Origin: Mycobacterium yunnanensis
Lineage (GTDB): Bacteria; Actinomycetota; Actinomycetes; Mycobacteriales; Mycobacteriaceae
Assembly: GCF_025823185.1 (NCBI RefSeq)
Contig: NZ_JACKVK010000005.1
Location: forward strand, 1-64,000
Direction of reading: 5' to 3'
DNA length: 64,000 nucleotides
Notes under the pieces: generated by a model
Database searches by the model: none
Seen by the model: the letters and a program-made list of their open reading frames with translations, nothing else
What the model was told of the DNA's origin: nothing
In this document: in pieces, positions 1 to 8,236 of the stretch
Numbering within the stretch: the stretch's first letter is position 1
Layout: every line of letters begins with the position of its first letter
Made by a program: the position numbers and the translations under genes

Positions 1-431
1 TCCACCGCCGGTGGGATGCGGCTCATCGCCTTGGCCAGCACGTGGACGTGCTCCCGGTTGATCACACCGTGGGACTGAGCGATCGCCGTGCACGGCAACA
101 CCGGATCCAGCGGTGCGCCGATCAGCGTCTGCCGCGACGCCAGCAGCGCGGCCTCCTCCAGCCGGCGCCCGGCCTCGCTCGGCGAGATGCGCCATCGGAT
201 GGCCAACACGTCGCGCCACGACTTGGCCCCCAGCACGTTCGGCGTCGTCTCGGCCTGCAGCCGGGTCAGCAGACGATGGCCCTGCACCGGCAACTGGCAG
301 GTCAGCGTCTCCAGATCGTCGAGCACGGCGAGCAATTCGGGAGCGGTCAACGCGTCGACCGACAACGCCGCCAGCGCGTCATGTGCAGCGCGCAGCGCTG
401 TAACCGCCGCCTGCACCTCCCCCGTACCCAT
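1..431 (-). CDS. DUF222 / 13E12-repeat family protein, N-terminal part
   Basis: About 143 codons are visible, starting at ATG 431 and open to the left window edge, so the C-terminal part (which in this family often carries an HNH nuclease motif) is not seen. The visible part matches the DUF222 helical domain: LTCQLPVQGHRLLTRLQ near residue 45, RISPSEAGRRLEEAALL near residue 82, and REHVHVLAKAMSRIP near residue 125. These genes are multicopy in mycobacteria (13E12 REP family) and several in M. tuberculosis are LexA-regulated. An SOS-box palindrome ends 4 bp before the start codon, which fits that regulation. The 5' end of this gene is tandemly duplicated just upstream. Biological role is unknown; a nuclease role is only inferred from the family. 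Confidence 0.8.
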   Translation of the reverse strand, partial: MGTGEVQAAVTALRAAHDALAALSVDALTAPELLAVLDDLETLTCQLPVQGHRLLTRLQAETTPNVLGAKSWRDVLAIRWRISPSEAGRRLEEAALLASRQTLIGAPLDPVLPCTAIAQSHGVINREHVHVLAKAMSRIPPAV

Positions 432-434
432 GAA

Positions 435-450
435 TCAAACATATGTTCGA
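435..450 (-). promoter_or_regulatory. SOS box (LexA operator), proximal copy
   Basis: On the minus strand the sequence is TCGAACATATGTTTGA, one mismatch from the mycobacterial LexA palindrome TCGAAC-N4-GTTCGA. It lies 3 bp upstream of the DUF222 ATG at 431, leaving no room for a Shine-Dalgarno, so transcription is probably leaderless or starts within the box. DNA-damage induction is inferred. Confidence 0.75.
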
Positions 451-456
451 ATCTTG

Positions 457-556
457 GCAATTCGGGAGCGGTCAACGCGTCGACCGACAACGCCGCCAGC
501 GCGTCATGTGCAGCGCGCAGCGCTGTAACCGCCGCCTGCACCTCCCCCGTACCCAT
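457..556 (-). pseudogene. Duplicated 5' fragment of the DUF222 gene (orphan start)
   Basis: This is the distal copy of the first 33 codons, starting at ATG 556 with its own SOS box. The frame continues into the proximal copy's upstream region, picks up unrelated residues and terminates at 347, giving a 69-residue product that cannot be functional DUF222. If transcribed from its SOS box it would yield a longer 5' leader for the intact gene and could interfere with translation from ATG 431. Confidence 0.7.
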
Positions 557-559
557 GAA

Positions 560-575
560 TCAAACATATGTTCGA
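560..575 (-). promoter_or_regulatory. SOS box (LexA operator), distal copy
   Basis: Identical 16-bp copy of the proximal SOS box, carried by the 125-bp duplication and placed 3 bp before the orphan ATG at 556. Two LexA sites exactly 125 bp apart now precede the intact gene. Confidence 0.7.
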
Positions 576-633
576 ATCTTGGCGATTTGGCGACGTGTTC
601 GATGGGGGAACGCTGAGGGAATGACGAACCGCC

Positions 634-1866
634 CTACTTGGCGCGCAGCAGCGGCGTCAGACGTCGGATGGCGCGGATCTCGTCGTCTCGATAGGGCCGT
701 CCGTCGGGTCCGAGCAGGTCGCTGAACCACGGCTTCGGCGTGAGTTCGGGGCGGTCCCACGAATCCCAGGACAGATAGGTCTGGGTCTTGCCCGCGACCA
801 AACCCCAGTTGAACGCGCCGACGTCGAGACGCTGCGCGACGGGCAGGATGCCCTCGACGTTGCTGCCCAAGGACCGGGCCAGGTATTCGGTGCACACGAT
901 CGGCCGCTGCAGGGGCGCCAGCTCGGCGACCCGGCCCTCGAACTCCGCCGGCTTGGCATAGGAGTGAAAGGTGATCACGTCGGAGCTGTCCAGCTGGATG
1001 CCCGCGATGACGCTGCGCTTGCCGGGGTCGGCCCAGGCCCCCTGCCACACCCCGCTCGTCAGGGGCTGGGTGGGGTCGACCTCCCGGGCCCACCGGAACA
1101 CCTGCGGGAGCAGGTTGGCGACCAGGTCTTCCTTGTCGGGCCGCTCGACGTCGCGGTAGACGGCCGCGGGGTTGTCGGGCTCGTTCCACAGATCCCACCC
1201 CAGGACGCGGTCGTCATTGCGGAACTGCCTCAGCACCCCGGTGACGTACTCCTCGAGGGTGCCGACGTACTGCCGGTCGCCCAGGCGGTCGGCGCCCGGA
1301 CTCTGCACCCATCCGGAGTTGTGCACACCCGGCACCGGCGCCCGCTGCGGACCCGCCTTGGGCCTGGGATCCCAGCACGAGTCGAAGAAGACGAACAGGG
1401 GCTTGATCGCGTGCCGTGCCGCGATCGTCACGAACTGCATCAACCGCCGCAGGAATCCACGGCGGTCCTGCGTCCACAGCAGGTCGTGCAGGAACACCCT
1501 GATCGAGTTGAGCCCGATCCGCCGGGCCATCCCCAGCTCGGCGTCGATGCGCCGAAGGTCGTAGGTCTCCGGTTGGAACATCTCGAGCTGGTTGACGGCG
1601 TTGGCGGGAATGTAGTTCGCGCCGACCAGTCCGCGATGGGCCCGATGCCAGCCCTGGGCACGCTCGACCGACCACCGTCCCGCATCCGCCGCCGAGGCGC
1701 GAGGTGTCGCACTCAGCGCCATCCCGCCAGCCAGGACGAGCGGAACCTTCAGTGCAGTTCGACGGTGCACGCCGTGACGTGGGACTGGTCCGCGACCACT
1801 GGCACGATCACCAACCAAGCTTTGGACCTCCGCGAATACCCGACGAAAGGCATTGCGGTACAACAC
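634..1866 (-). CDS. Secreted GH5-like glycoside hydrolase (cellulase/mannanase type)
   Basis: 410 residues from the long start; a GTG at 1770 would give a shorter form beginning VHRRTALK. Residues 35-60 look like a Tat signal: twin Arg, then the hydrophobic stretch VPLVLAGGMALSA and a PRASA cleavage site. The mature part is a TIM-barrel glycosidase of clan A type. WDLWNEPDN carries the likely acid/base Glu229 and PIVCTEYLA the likely nucleophile Glu327, the paired glutamates of GH5 and relatives. Exact substrate (beta-1,4-glucan, mannan or xylan) cannot be read from sequence. It stands alone, transcribed in the same direction as the upstream symporter with an 80-bp gap. Together with the GH3 and GH6 enzymes of this window it suggests use of plant or microbial polysaccharide. 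Confidence 0.8.
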   Translation of the reverse strand: MLYRNAFRRVFAEVQSLVGDRASGRGPVPRHGVHRRTALKVPLVLAGGMALSATPRASAADAGRWSVERAQGWHRAHRGLVGANYIPANAVNQLEMFQPETYDLRRIDAELGMARRIGLNSIRVFLHDLLWTQDRRGFLRRLMQFVTIAARHAIKPLFVFFDSCWDPRPKAGPQRAPVPGVHNSGWVQSPGADRLGDRQYVGTLEEYVTGVLRQFRNDDRVLGWDLWNEPDNPAAVYRDVERPDKEDLVANLLPQVFRWAREVDPTQPLTSGVWQGAWADPGKRSVIAGIQLDSSDVITFHSYAKPAEFEGRVAELAPLQRPIVCTEYLARSLGSNVEGILPVAQRLDVGAFNWGLVAGKTQTYLSWDSWDRPELTPKPWFSDLLGPDGRPYRDDEIRAIRRLTPLLRAK

Positions 1867-1946
1867 CTTCGGTTGACGGCGCAGTCAATTCGAGCGTCGT
1901 CACGCACTACCGTACGTGACACGTGGCGGTGTGGCATCTGGGCCGC

Positions 1947-3311
1947 TCAGCGGCGCGTGGGCACCACCCAGGCACTGCCCTGCTCGTGGTCGAGCACCGT
2001 CATCCCCTTGTTCTTCAGACCGAAGACGTAGACCACCAGGCTGACGCCGATCACCACGGTGACGTAGACGATGAACGAACCGACGCGATCGGAGGACTTG
2101 GCCGCCTGGAACAGCAACGGCGCGGTGCCGCCGAACACCGAATTGGCCAGCGCATAGCCCAAACCGACGCCGAGCGCCCGCACCTCGGCGGGGAACAGTT
2201 CGGCCTTCACGATGGCGTTGACCGACGTGTACCCCGTCAAGATGACGTACCCGACCGCCGTGAGCGCGAAGGCGAGCAGCGGCGAGGTGGTCTGGGGCAG
2301 GTAGGTCAGCAGCACCCAGGTGTAGAGCACGCCGCCGATGCCGAAGAAGACCAACAGCACCTTGCGGCCGACCCGGTCGCTGAGCAGACCGCCCAGTGGC
2401 TGAAGGAGCATCAACAGGATCAGGCTGGTGAGGTTGATCCAGGTCGCGGTGACGGCCTGGTCGGAACCGAAGGTCGACTTCACGATCGCCGGGGCGTTGA
2501 TGGTGTAGGTGTAGAACGCCACCGTGCCGCCCGCGGTGATGAGGAACACCAGCAGCAGAGGCCGCCAATGCGTGGTGAACAGCGCCTTCAAGGACCCGGC
2601 GGCCTTGTCGGTGCCGGCGCGCACCGCCTCGAGATAGGACTCGCTGAGCGACTCGTCCATCGAGCGGCGCATCCACAGCACCACCAGGGCGGCGATGCCA
2701 CCGATGAAGAAACCGACCCGCCAGCCCCACGCCGTCACCATCTCCACGTCGAAGAGGCTCAACAAGATCAAGAGGGTGAACTGAGCGAGCACGTGGCCGC
2801 CGATGAGGGTGACGTACTGGAACGACGACAGGAAGCCGCGTCGGTGCGGAGTCGCGGCCTCCGACATGTACGTCGCCGACGTGCCGTACTCCCCACCGGT
2901 GGCGAACCCCTGCACCAACCTCGCGATGATCAGGATCACCGCCGCCCAGTAACCGATGATCTCTCGCGTCGGCATGACGGCCACCACGAACGCACACGCC
3001 GACATCACCGTGATGCTGAGCATCAGCGCCGACTTGCGTCCGCGCCGGTCGGCGTAGCGGCCGAAGAACCACGACCCCACCGGTCGCATCACGAAGGTCA
3101 CCGCGAAGATGCCGTAGATGTAGAGCGTCGAGTTCTTGTCGGCCTTGTCGAAGAACTGGGCTTCGAAGTACGTGGCGAACACCGTGTAGACGTAGACGTC
3201 GTACCACTCGACGAGATTTCCCGCCGAGCCCTTCATCGTGTTGAGTACCGCCCGCCGGGTGCTGGTCGGAGCGAGGGTCGGACCACCGGGAGACTGGGTC
3301 GCGTCGGTCAT
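1947..3311 (-). CDS. MFS transporter, metabolite:H+ symporter (MHS) type
   Basis: 454 residues with about 12 membrane segments. The start ATG 3311 (MTDATQ) is preferred because the N-terminal region before the first helix then has family length. Typical MHS features are visible: an NLVEWYDVYVY segment at the first helix (the family usually has NxxEWYDF), FGRYADRRGRKSALM as the loop 2-3 motif, and YMSEAATPHRRGFLSS after helix 4. The family (KgtP, ProP, ShiA, citrate permeases) moves carboxylates, amino acids or betaines with protons. The substrate here is not identifiable. Short unannotated gaps flank it, and the PhoU-like gene upstream is divergent. Confidence 0.85.
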   Translation of the reverse strand: MTDATQSPGGPTLAPTSTRRAVLNTMKGSAGNLVEWYDVYVYTVFATYFEAQFFDKADKNSTLYIYGIFAVTFVMRPVGSWFFGRYADRRGRKSALMLSITVMSACAFVVAVMPTREIIGYWAAVILIIARLVQGFATGGEYGTSATYMSEAATPHRRGFLSSFQYVTLIGGHVLAQFTLLILLSLFDVEMVTAWGWRVGFFIGGIAALVVLWMRRSMDESLSESYLEAVRAGTDKAAGSLKALFTTHWRPLLLVFLITAGGTVAFYTYTINAPAIVKSTFGSDQAVTATWINLTSLILLMLLQPLGGLLSDRVGRKVLLVFFGIGGVLYTWVLLTYLPQTTSPLLAFALTAVGYVILTGYTSVNAIVKAELFPAEVRALGVGLGYALANSVFGGTAPLLFQAAKSSDRVGSFIVYVTVVIGVSLVVYVFGLKNKGMTVLDHEQGSAWVVPTRR

Positions 3312-3426
3312 CCGGCGACGATAACGGACCAGGTGACCGGTTCGTGGCGGGTTGGAGCGGGGCCCAGGTGGTCGCGGCCGGGCCCCACCAGGACGTGCCC
3401 GGGTCTCGTCGGGTAGTACAGGGATC

Positions 3427-4074
3427 ATGCGGAACGACTTCCACGGCGAGCTCGACTCCCTCATCCAGACGTTGAGTCAGATGTGTGGTCTCGCCGGCCT
3501 GGCGATGGAGCGCGCCACCCAGGCCCTGTTGCAAGCTGATCTGCCACTGGCCGAACGCGTCATCACCGACCACGACCACCTGAGCCTGATGCAGTCCCAA
3601 GCCGAGGAGGCCGCGCTGCTGCTGCTCGCTCTGCAGGCCCCCGTCGCCGGCGATCTGCGGGTGGTTGTCAGCTCGATGCAGAACGTCGCCGACGCCGAGC
3701 GGATGGGCGGCTTGGCGCTGCACGTCGCCAAGATCGCACGTCGTCGCCACCCGGATTACGCCGTCCCCGAGGAAGTCAACGGGTTCTTCGCCGAAATGGG
3801 CCGCATCGCAGTCGATCTCGGCAACAACGCCAAGGACGTCGTCCTGTCCCGCGACCCGGAGCAGGCGGCTCAGATCGATCGTGACGACGACGCCATGGAC
3901 CAACTCCACCGGCATCTCTTCACGATGATGATGGACGAGAAGTGGAAGCATGGCGTCGCCGCCGCCGTGGACGTCACCCTGCTCGGACGCTTCTACGAGC
4001 GCTTCGCCGACCACGCCGCACAGATCGGCAGGCGGATCGTCTTCCAGGTCACCGGGGAGACACCCGACATCTAG
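3427..4074 (+). CDS. phoU: PhoU-family phosphate-signalling protein
   Basis: 215 residues, normal for PhoU/PhoY. The start at ATG 3427 gives [12 protein letters not shown], the usual PhoU opening in actinobacteria. Two three-helix repeats are seen, each with the acidic metal-site pattern; the second reads [16 protein letters not shown], the family's ERxxDHxxxI signature. PhoU proteins link the Pst phosphate transporter to the SenX3/RegX3-type sensor and dampen the phosphate-starvation response. No pst genes are nearby, as is common for mycobacterial phoY copies. The 2-hydroxyacid dehydrogenase gene follows 12 bp later and probably shares the transcript. Confidence 0.9.
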   Translation: MRNDFHGELDSLIQTLSQMCGLAGLAMERATQALLQADLPLAERVITDHDHLSLMQSQAEEAALLLLALQAPVAGDLRVVVSSMQNVADAERMGGLALHVAKIARRRHPDYAVPEEVNGFFAEMGRIAVDLGNNAKDVVLSRDPEQAAQIDRDDDAMDQLHRHLFTMMMDEKWKHGVAAAVDVTLLGRFYERFADHAAQIGRRIVFQVTGETPDI

Positions 4075-4086
4075 AGGAGGAAGTCC

Positions 4087-5043
4087 ATGCCCACCGTGAC
4101 GATCTTGGACGACTATCAAGGCGTGGCACTCACCAGCGCCGACTGGTCGGACGTGCGCCGCGACTACACCGTCGACGTGATCGGTGAGCACATCGCCGAC
4201 CCCGAGGCCCTCGTCGACCGACTGCGCGACAGTGACGTCGTCGTGGCGATGCGTGAGCGAACCCCGTTTCCGGCCGCGGTGCTTCAGGCCCTGCCCGCAC
4301 TGCGACTGCTGATCACCACCGGCCCGGTCAACGCGTCGATCGACCTCGCCGCGGCGGCAGCGGCAGGCATCACCGTGTGCGGAACCGGAGGCGCAGGCAA
4401 CGCGATGCCGGAACTGACCATCGGCATGATCATCGCGCTGACCCGCAACTTCGCCCAGGAGGACGCGGCCGTCCGGGCCGGTGGCTGGCAACACACCATC
4501 GGCCCCGGCCTGCAGGGCAAGACGCTCGGGGTGGTGGGGTTGGGCCGTCTGGGCACCCCCGTGGCGCGCCTGGCGCAGGCCTTCGGCATGTCGGTCATCG
4601 CCTGGTCGCCCCGCCTAACTGCCGAACGCGCCGCCGAACACGGCGTCCGCGCCGTCACCAAGGCCGACCTCTTCGGCGAGTCCGACGTGATCACCGTGCA
4701 CATGCCCCTGGCCGACGGCACCCGCGGCATCGTCGGGGCCGAGGACATCGCGCGGATGAAGCGCACGGCCTACCTGGTGAACACCTCGCGCGGGCCCATC
4801 GTCGACCAGGCCGCCTTGGTGGCGGCCCTTCGCGAGAACCGCATCGCGGGGGCCGGACTCGACGTATACGACACCGAACCCCTGCCGGTGGACGACCCGC
4901 TGCGGTCGCTGCCCAACACCCTGCTGCTTCCGCACATTGGGTACGTCACCACCGACGCCTACCGCGTGTTCTACCGCCATGCCGTCGAGGACATCGTGGC
5001 GTTCGACGCCGGCGCGCCACTCCGGGTTCTGACGCCGCGCTAG
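4087..5043 (+). CDS. D-isomer-specific 2-hydroxyacid dehydrogenase
   Basis: 318 residues, preceded by a strong Shine-Dalgarno (AGAGGAGG at 4073-4080). NAD(P)-binding GLGRLG lies at residues 151-156. The catalytic triad of the family is intact: Arg235 in NTSRGP, Glu264 in YDTEPLP, His283 in PHIGYVT. It should interconvert a 2-oxo acid and a D-2-hydroxy acid in the cytoplasm. Phosphoglycerate dehydrogenase is unlikely because the C-terminal ACT region is absent. Translated right after PhoU, though no functional tie is obvious. Confidence 0.88.
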   Translation: MPTVTILDDYQGVALTSADWSDVRRDYTVDVIGEHIADPEALVDRLRDSDVVVAMRERTPFPAAVLQALPALRLLITTGPVNASIDLAAAAAAGITVCGTGGAGNAMPELTIGMIIALTRNFAQEDAAVRAGGWQHTIGPGLQGKTLGVVGLGRLGTPVARLAQAFGMSVIAWSPRLTAERAAEHGVRAVTKADLFGESDVITVHMPLADGTRGIVGAEDIARMKRTAYLVNTSRGPIVDQAALVAALRENRIAGAGLDVYDTEPLPVDDPLRSLPNTLLLPHIGYVTTDAYRVFYRHAVEDIVAFDAGAPLRVLTPR

Positions 5044-5240
5044 TTTGCTGGCCACCCTGGCCGGACCAGCTGGTGGCCCCGGTCACAATCGGCTGTGTCA
5101 CCCGCCGACGGTGGCCCCCGCCACTCACCGGTTGTGATGCTCATCGCCCTGAGCCCGCAACACTTGGCGTCTCGTGCCGACGGTGTCACCATTGAACAGG
5201 TGTTGACGAGAAACTCCGGACTTCGAATTGGGCCGCGCCG

Positions 5241-5834
5241 ATGAGCGCCGGATCGTTTGCTCAGCACATTCGCTGGAGTCTCGGGGCGTTGCGCCGTCAT
5301 CCACTGACCCGTGCCACCGACCGGCTCGAGGCCGTGATCTTCCTGCTGCTGTTCACGGCGACACTGCTCGCCATTCCCTTCGCGGCCCACGTCGGCGACC
5401 AGGCGTACGAGTCGACGATGTCCTTCGTGCGGGAGGAGACGCAGAACCGCCACTCCGTCGAGGCCCAGGTGCTCACCGGCACCCCCGCCCCCACCGACTT
5501 CGGCGCCCCCCTCTACGTCGAGGCGAAGTGGACCGAGGGCACCCAGGAGCGCACCGAACGCATCGTCAGCCCGGGGCCCGTCCCGACGGGCGAGAAGATC
5601 ACCGTGTGGTTGGACACCACGGGCAAGGTCGTCTCGGCGCCCCTGAGGCCGTCCGACGCATCGGTGAATGCGACGAGCGCGGGTTGGTCGGTGTGGCTGC
5701 TGGCCGCCGTATTCTGCGGGCTGGTCGGCCTGGCCGTCCGCAGGGCGCTCGACCGGGTGCGGTCCCGGTCGTGGGACCGCGCGCACCAACTGTTCGCCTA
5801 CGGCGACGACGGTTGGGCCGACCGCAGGGGCTGA
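5241..5834 (+). CDS. Rv1733c-like conserved transmembrane protein
   Basis: 197 residues. A membrane segment near residues 33-50 (VIFLLLFTATLLAIPFAA), an extracytoplasmic domain of about 90 residues, and a second membrane segment near residues 150-168 (WLLAAVFCGLVGLAVRRAL). The opening HPLTRATDRLEAV and the IPFAA motif match M. tuberculosis Rv1733c, a DosR-regulon latency antigen of similar length and topology. Function of the family is unknown. A clear DosR box was not found upstream. The 197-bp gap before it holds no gene that I can support; a TTGACG at 5203 is a possible -35. Confidence 0.8.
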   Translation: MSAGSFAQHIRWSLGALRRHPLTRATDRLEAVIFLLLFTATLLAIPFAAHVGDQAYESTMSFVREETQNRHSVEAQVLTGTPAPTDFGAPLYVEAKWTEGTQERTERIVSPGPVPTGEKITVWLDTTGKVVSAPLRPSDASVNATSAGWSVWLLAAVFCGLVGLAVRRALDRVRSRSWDRAHQLFAYGDDGWADRRG

Positions 5835-5851
5835 GCCCTACACTCGACCGG

Positions 5852-6160
5852 GTGAGCGGACCGGAGATCACCGAGGACGGTCACTACTTCGTGATCGACG
5901 GCCGGCGCTGGCGGGCGACCGATCCCGGCATCCCCGAGGACCGGCGGGCCGAGCTGACCCGCATCCTGATGGCCTGGCGACGAGAAGTGCGCCGCACCAA
6001 GGGAACCGATGAGGAGCGGGCCGCCCGCACGGGCGTTCAGGCCGCCAAGGTCGCCCTTGGCGAACGGGGTACGCCGCCGTGGTGGGAGCAGACCGACGAG
6101 CAACGACGGGCCCGGTGGGAGACCACCGTCGCTAGCCCCGCTCGAGCGACACCAGCGTAA
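5852..6160 (+). CDS. Conserved hypothetical protein (102 aa)
   Basis: Starts at GTG 5852, 17 bp after the Rv1733c-like gene, so probably co-transcribed. The protein is small, charged and soluble: residues 1-25 read as DGHYFVIDGRRWRATDP, followed by a helical Arg-rich part (AWRREVRRTK) and GERGTPPWWEQTDEQRRARW at the end. I recognise the pattern from actinobacterial proteins sometimes labelled biopolymer transporter Tol, a label not supported by any membrane segment here. Its last 29 bp overlap the end of the convergent sucrase/ferredoxin-like gene. Confidence 0.75.
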   Translation: MSGPEITEDGHYFVIDGRRWRATDPGIPEDRRAELTRILMAWRREVRRTKGTDEERAARTGVQAAKVALGERGTPPWWEQTDEQRRARWETTVASPARATPA

Positions 6161-7022
6161 AGGTCCGCACCCGCCCCGGAACCGTTGCGCTGCACTGGGA
6201 CAGGAGCGGCTCGGACAGGCGTTCCCCGACCACGACGTCGACGGTGCCGCCCTCGGCCGCCAGCGTCACACGGGCGGTGCCGTCGGCCGGCTCCACGCGC
6301 AGCGGCGCCAGCGCCCGCAACCTGTCCTCGCCCAGCGCCTCGCGCGCGAAGTACTGCGCCGCCTGCACGACGTGCGGCAGGGAGGTCCGCCCGCGCAGGA
6401 GGCCGTTGTTCACCCGCCCGTCGGCGTACAGGCTCACCAGGTGTGCGGCGTCGACGGTCTCGACTCGCCCGTAGCACAGGCCTTCCGGCAGGATCAGCAT
6501 CGTCGCGGCGAACCGGTCGCCACCCAAATGCGAACATTCCCAGGTGATTTCGGGATAGGCCGCCGCGATGGCCGCGGCCGCGCCGCGGCCCCGGACCGCG
6601 CAGCACTGATCGTGCCGGCCGTGCGCGCACACCGCGACCAGTGGCGCCCCGGTCGGGTGGCCTGCGGAGCCGTCGAGCGGCAGCTCGAGGTAGTCGGCGG
6701 GCCCGGAGACCTCGCCGTGGTGCAGCGCTTCCGCACCGAGGCGGGAGTCGGCGACGAACCACCGCCATCGCCGGGGCGCCGAGCGCCGGCCGGGCCGCCG
6801 GATCGCCGCGATCCGCATTCCGGCCGCCTCGGCCCGGCGGACGATGGCGCGGCCCAGCCCAGGGTCGATCACCGACGGTGAGTCCATGAACGCCGAAGGA
6901 CCCCAGGCGCCGCACAATTCGAGCATCAGCCACGACGACCCCGCCGAGGCGGTGCCGTACATGGGGTCGCCGCGGTCGCGCGAGACATCGCTGCAGGGCC
7001 GCCAACCGGCAGGCTGCGTCAT
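6132..7022 (-). CDS. Sucrase/ferredoxin-like (thioredoxin-fold Fe-S) protein
   Basis: 296 residues, family PF06999. The motifs of this family are visible: CAHGRHDQCC (Cys132, Cys140, Cys141) and CSHLGGDRFA (residues 163-172), which in the Apd1/Aim32 relatives bind a [2Fe-2S] cluster through Cys and His ligands. The start ATG 7022 overlaps the stop of the upstream JmjC gene by 4 bp (ATGA), so translation is coupled. Last gene of the peptide-oxygenase operon. A redox role, for instance passing electrons to the Fe(II) oxygenase, is inference. Its start is firm because of the coupling. Confidence 0.8.
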   Translation of the reverse strand: MTQPAGWRPCSDVSRDRGDPMYGTASAGSSWLMLELCGAWGPSAFMDSPSVIDPGLGRAIVRRAEAAGMRIAAIRRPGRRSAPRRWRWFVADSRLGAEALHHGEVSGPADYLELPLDGSAGHPTGAPLVAVCAHGRHDQCCAVRGRGAAAAIAAAYPEITWECSHLGGDRFAATMLILPEGLCYGRVETVDAAHLVSLYADGRVNNGLLRGRTSLPHVVQAAQYFAREALGEDRLRALAPLRVEPADGTARVTLAAEGGTVDVVVGERLSEPLLSQCSATVPGRVRTFTLVSLERG

Positions 7023-8227
7023 TCGCCCGCCGGTACGACGACCGCCTCGCGCAGCAGCCGACGAATCACGACCTCCCCGTCTGCCGCGTCCAGCCCGGGC
7101 AGCGACCCGGCCTCGGCGACGACGCCCGCGTGCAACGCCTCGAGGGCGTCGGCGCACGACTCCGGCAGGCTGATGGTGCGGTCCGAGAGGGTGACGGTCA
7201 CCCGGCCGTCATGGCGTCGCACGGTCGCGACGAGACCGGGCCGCCACCGGACCGAGGTGGTGGCGGCGTTCTCGGCGGCCACCAGTGATGCCAGCGGCCG
7301 GACCGCGACGGGCCGGGTCCGGTCGGCGAATCGCCACCTCAACGATGTGGCGGCGTGCTCGCCCAGGTCGGCGGCGTGATCACGCAGCCTCTCGGACAGC
7401 TCCGCGATGAGCTTGGTGGCGGTCGCGGCCATCTCGCTCTGGTCGGTGAGGTCGGCCCCCATCGGGAGGGACCGGCGGAATTCGGCGTCTGCCGCCAGTT
7501 GGTCGACGACGGCGCGCACCACGTCGACCGCCGTGAACGCCGAGACGCCGATCGTCAGATGCACCGACGTCGCACCCAGGGCGCGGGCCGAGTGAATCCA
7601 GCCTCGCGGAAGATACAGCGCGTCGCCCGGATTGAGCACCGCGTCGACGACCGGCTCGTCGCGGACGCGCTCACCGATCGCGTCGCGGTGATCGGTCCAC
7701 GGCTGCGAGGGCAGCGGGTCGGGGTGCACCGGCTCGTGCACGATCCAATGCTTGGTGCCCGCGGTCTGCAAGACGAACACGTCGTGGACGTCGTAATGGG
7801 CGTCGAAACCGCGATTCTGGGGCGGCGTGACGTAGGCGTTGGCCTGAACGGGATGCCCGAGGTCGTCGACCATGGCGCGAACGAAGTCGATCATCGGCGG
7901 CCACAACCGGTGCAGGCCTTGCAGCACGATCGTCGAACCAGACGCGAATTGGTCGAGCACCTTCGCCGAGTCGACCTGGTCGGGCATCTCCGCACCGAAA
8001 CCGGCTGGGCTGAGGTAGCGCTCGCGGGCGAGCACCTCGCCCTCCTTGGCGACCCGAATGAACGGCGCTCGCACGCCGCGCTCGGACAGCAACTCGTCGA
8101 CGTCGTCGACCGAGAGGAGATCGGAGAAGTCGCGCGGCAGGTCGGCCGCTCGGGTCAGCAACGGCAACCGCCCCCAGTGTTCGCGTGCGAACGTCTGGGG
8201 GTCGGCGCCGATGCAACGGGTCAGCAC
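7019..8227 (-). CDS. JmjC/cupin_4 2-oxoglutarate oxygenase, ribosomal-oxygenase type
   Basis: 402 residues, GTG start at 8227, only 9 bp after the repeat-peptide gene and without its own clear Shine-Dalgarno, so coupling is likely. The Fe(II) facial triad is readable: His144 and Asp146 in AHYDVHDVFVLQ, and His212 in LPRGWIHSA. Lys159 or nearby in TKHWIVHEP could bind 2-oxoglutarate. The order N-terminal cupin, dimerisation helices, C-terminal winged-helix-like region (residues 230-402) is that of RoxA/MINA53/NO66 hydroxylases, which modify Arg or His on ribosomal proteins. Here the adjacent peptide is a possible substrate. The flanking Fe-S protein overlaps by 4 bp. Confidence 0.82.
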   Translation of the reverse strand: MLTRCIGADPQTFAREHWGRLPLLTRAADLPRDFSDLLSVDDVDELLSERGVRAPFIRVAKEGEVLARERYLSPAGFGAEMPDQVDSAKVLDQFASGSTIVLQGLHRLWPPMIDFVRAMVDDLGHPVQANAYVTPPQNRGFDAHYDVHDVFVLQTAGTKHWIVHEPVHPDPLPSQPWTDHRDAIGERVRDEPVVDAVLNPGDALYLPRGWIHSARALGATSVHLTIGVSAFTAVDVVRAVVDQLAADAEFRRSLPMGADLTDQSEMAATATKLIAELSERLRDHAADLGEHAATSLRWRFADRTRPVAVRPLASLVAAENAATTSVRWRPGLVATVRRHDGRVTVTLSDRTISLPESCADALEALHAGVVAEAGSLPGLDAADGEVVIRRLLREAVVVPAGE

Positions 8228-8236
8228 GAGGCTGGG

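Larger units (their letters stand above)
332..583. repeat. Perfect 125-bp tandem duplication covering a gene start
   Basis: Bases 332-458 recur without a mismatch at 457-583, giving a unit of 125 bp with a 2-bp shared joint. Each copy holds the SOS box, the ATG and the first 33 codons of the DUF222 gene. Because 125 is not a multiple of three, reading from the distal ATG (556) goes out of frame at the joint and stops at 347. Perfect identity suggests a recent event. Confidence 0.95.

Noticed and set aside
5180..5240. Possible DosR box (CGGACTTCGAATTGGG) before the Rv1733c-like gene
   Set aside because: Only one half resembles GGGACT and the second half lacks the GTCCC partner; too weak to claim.
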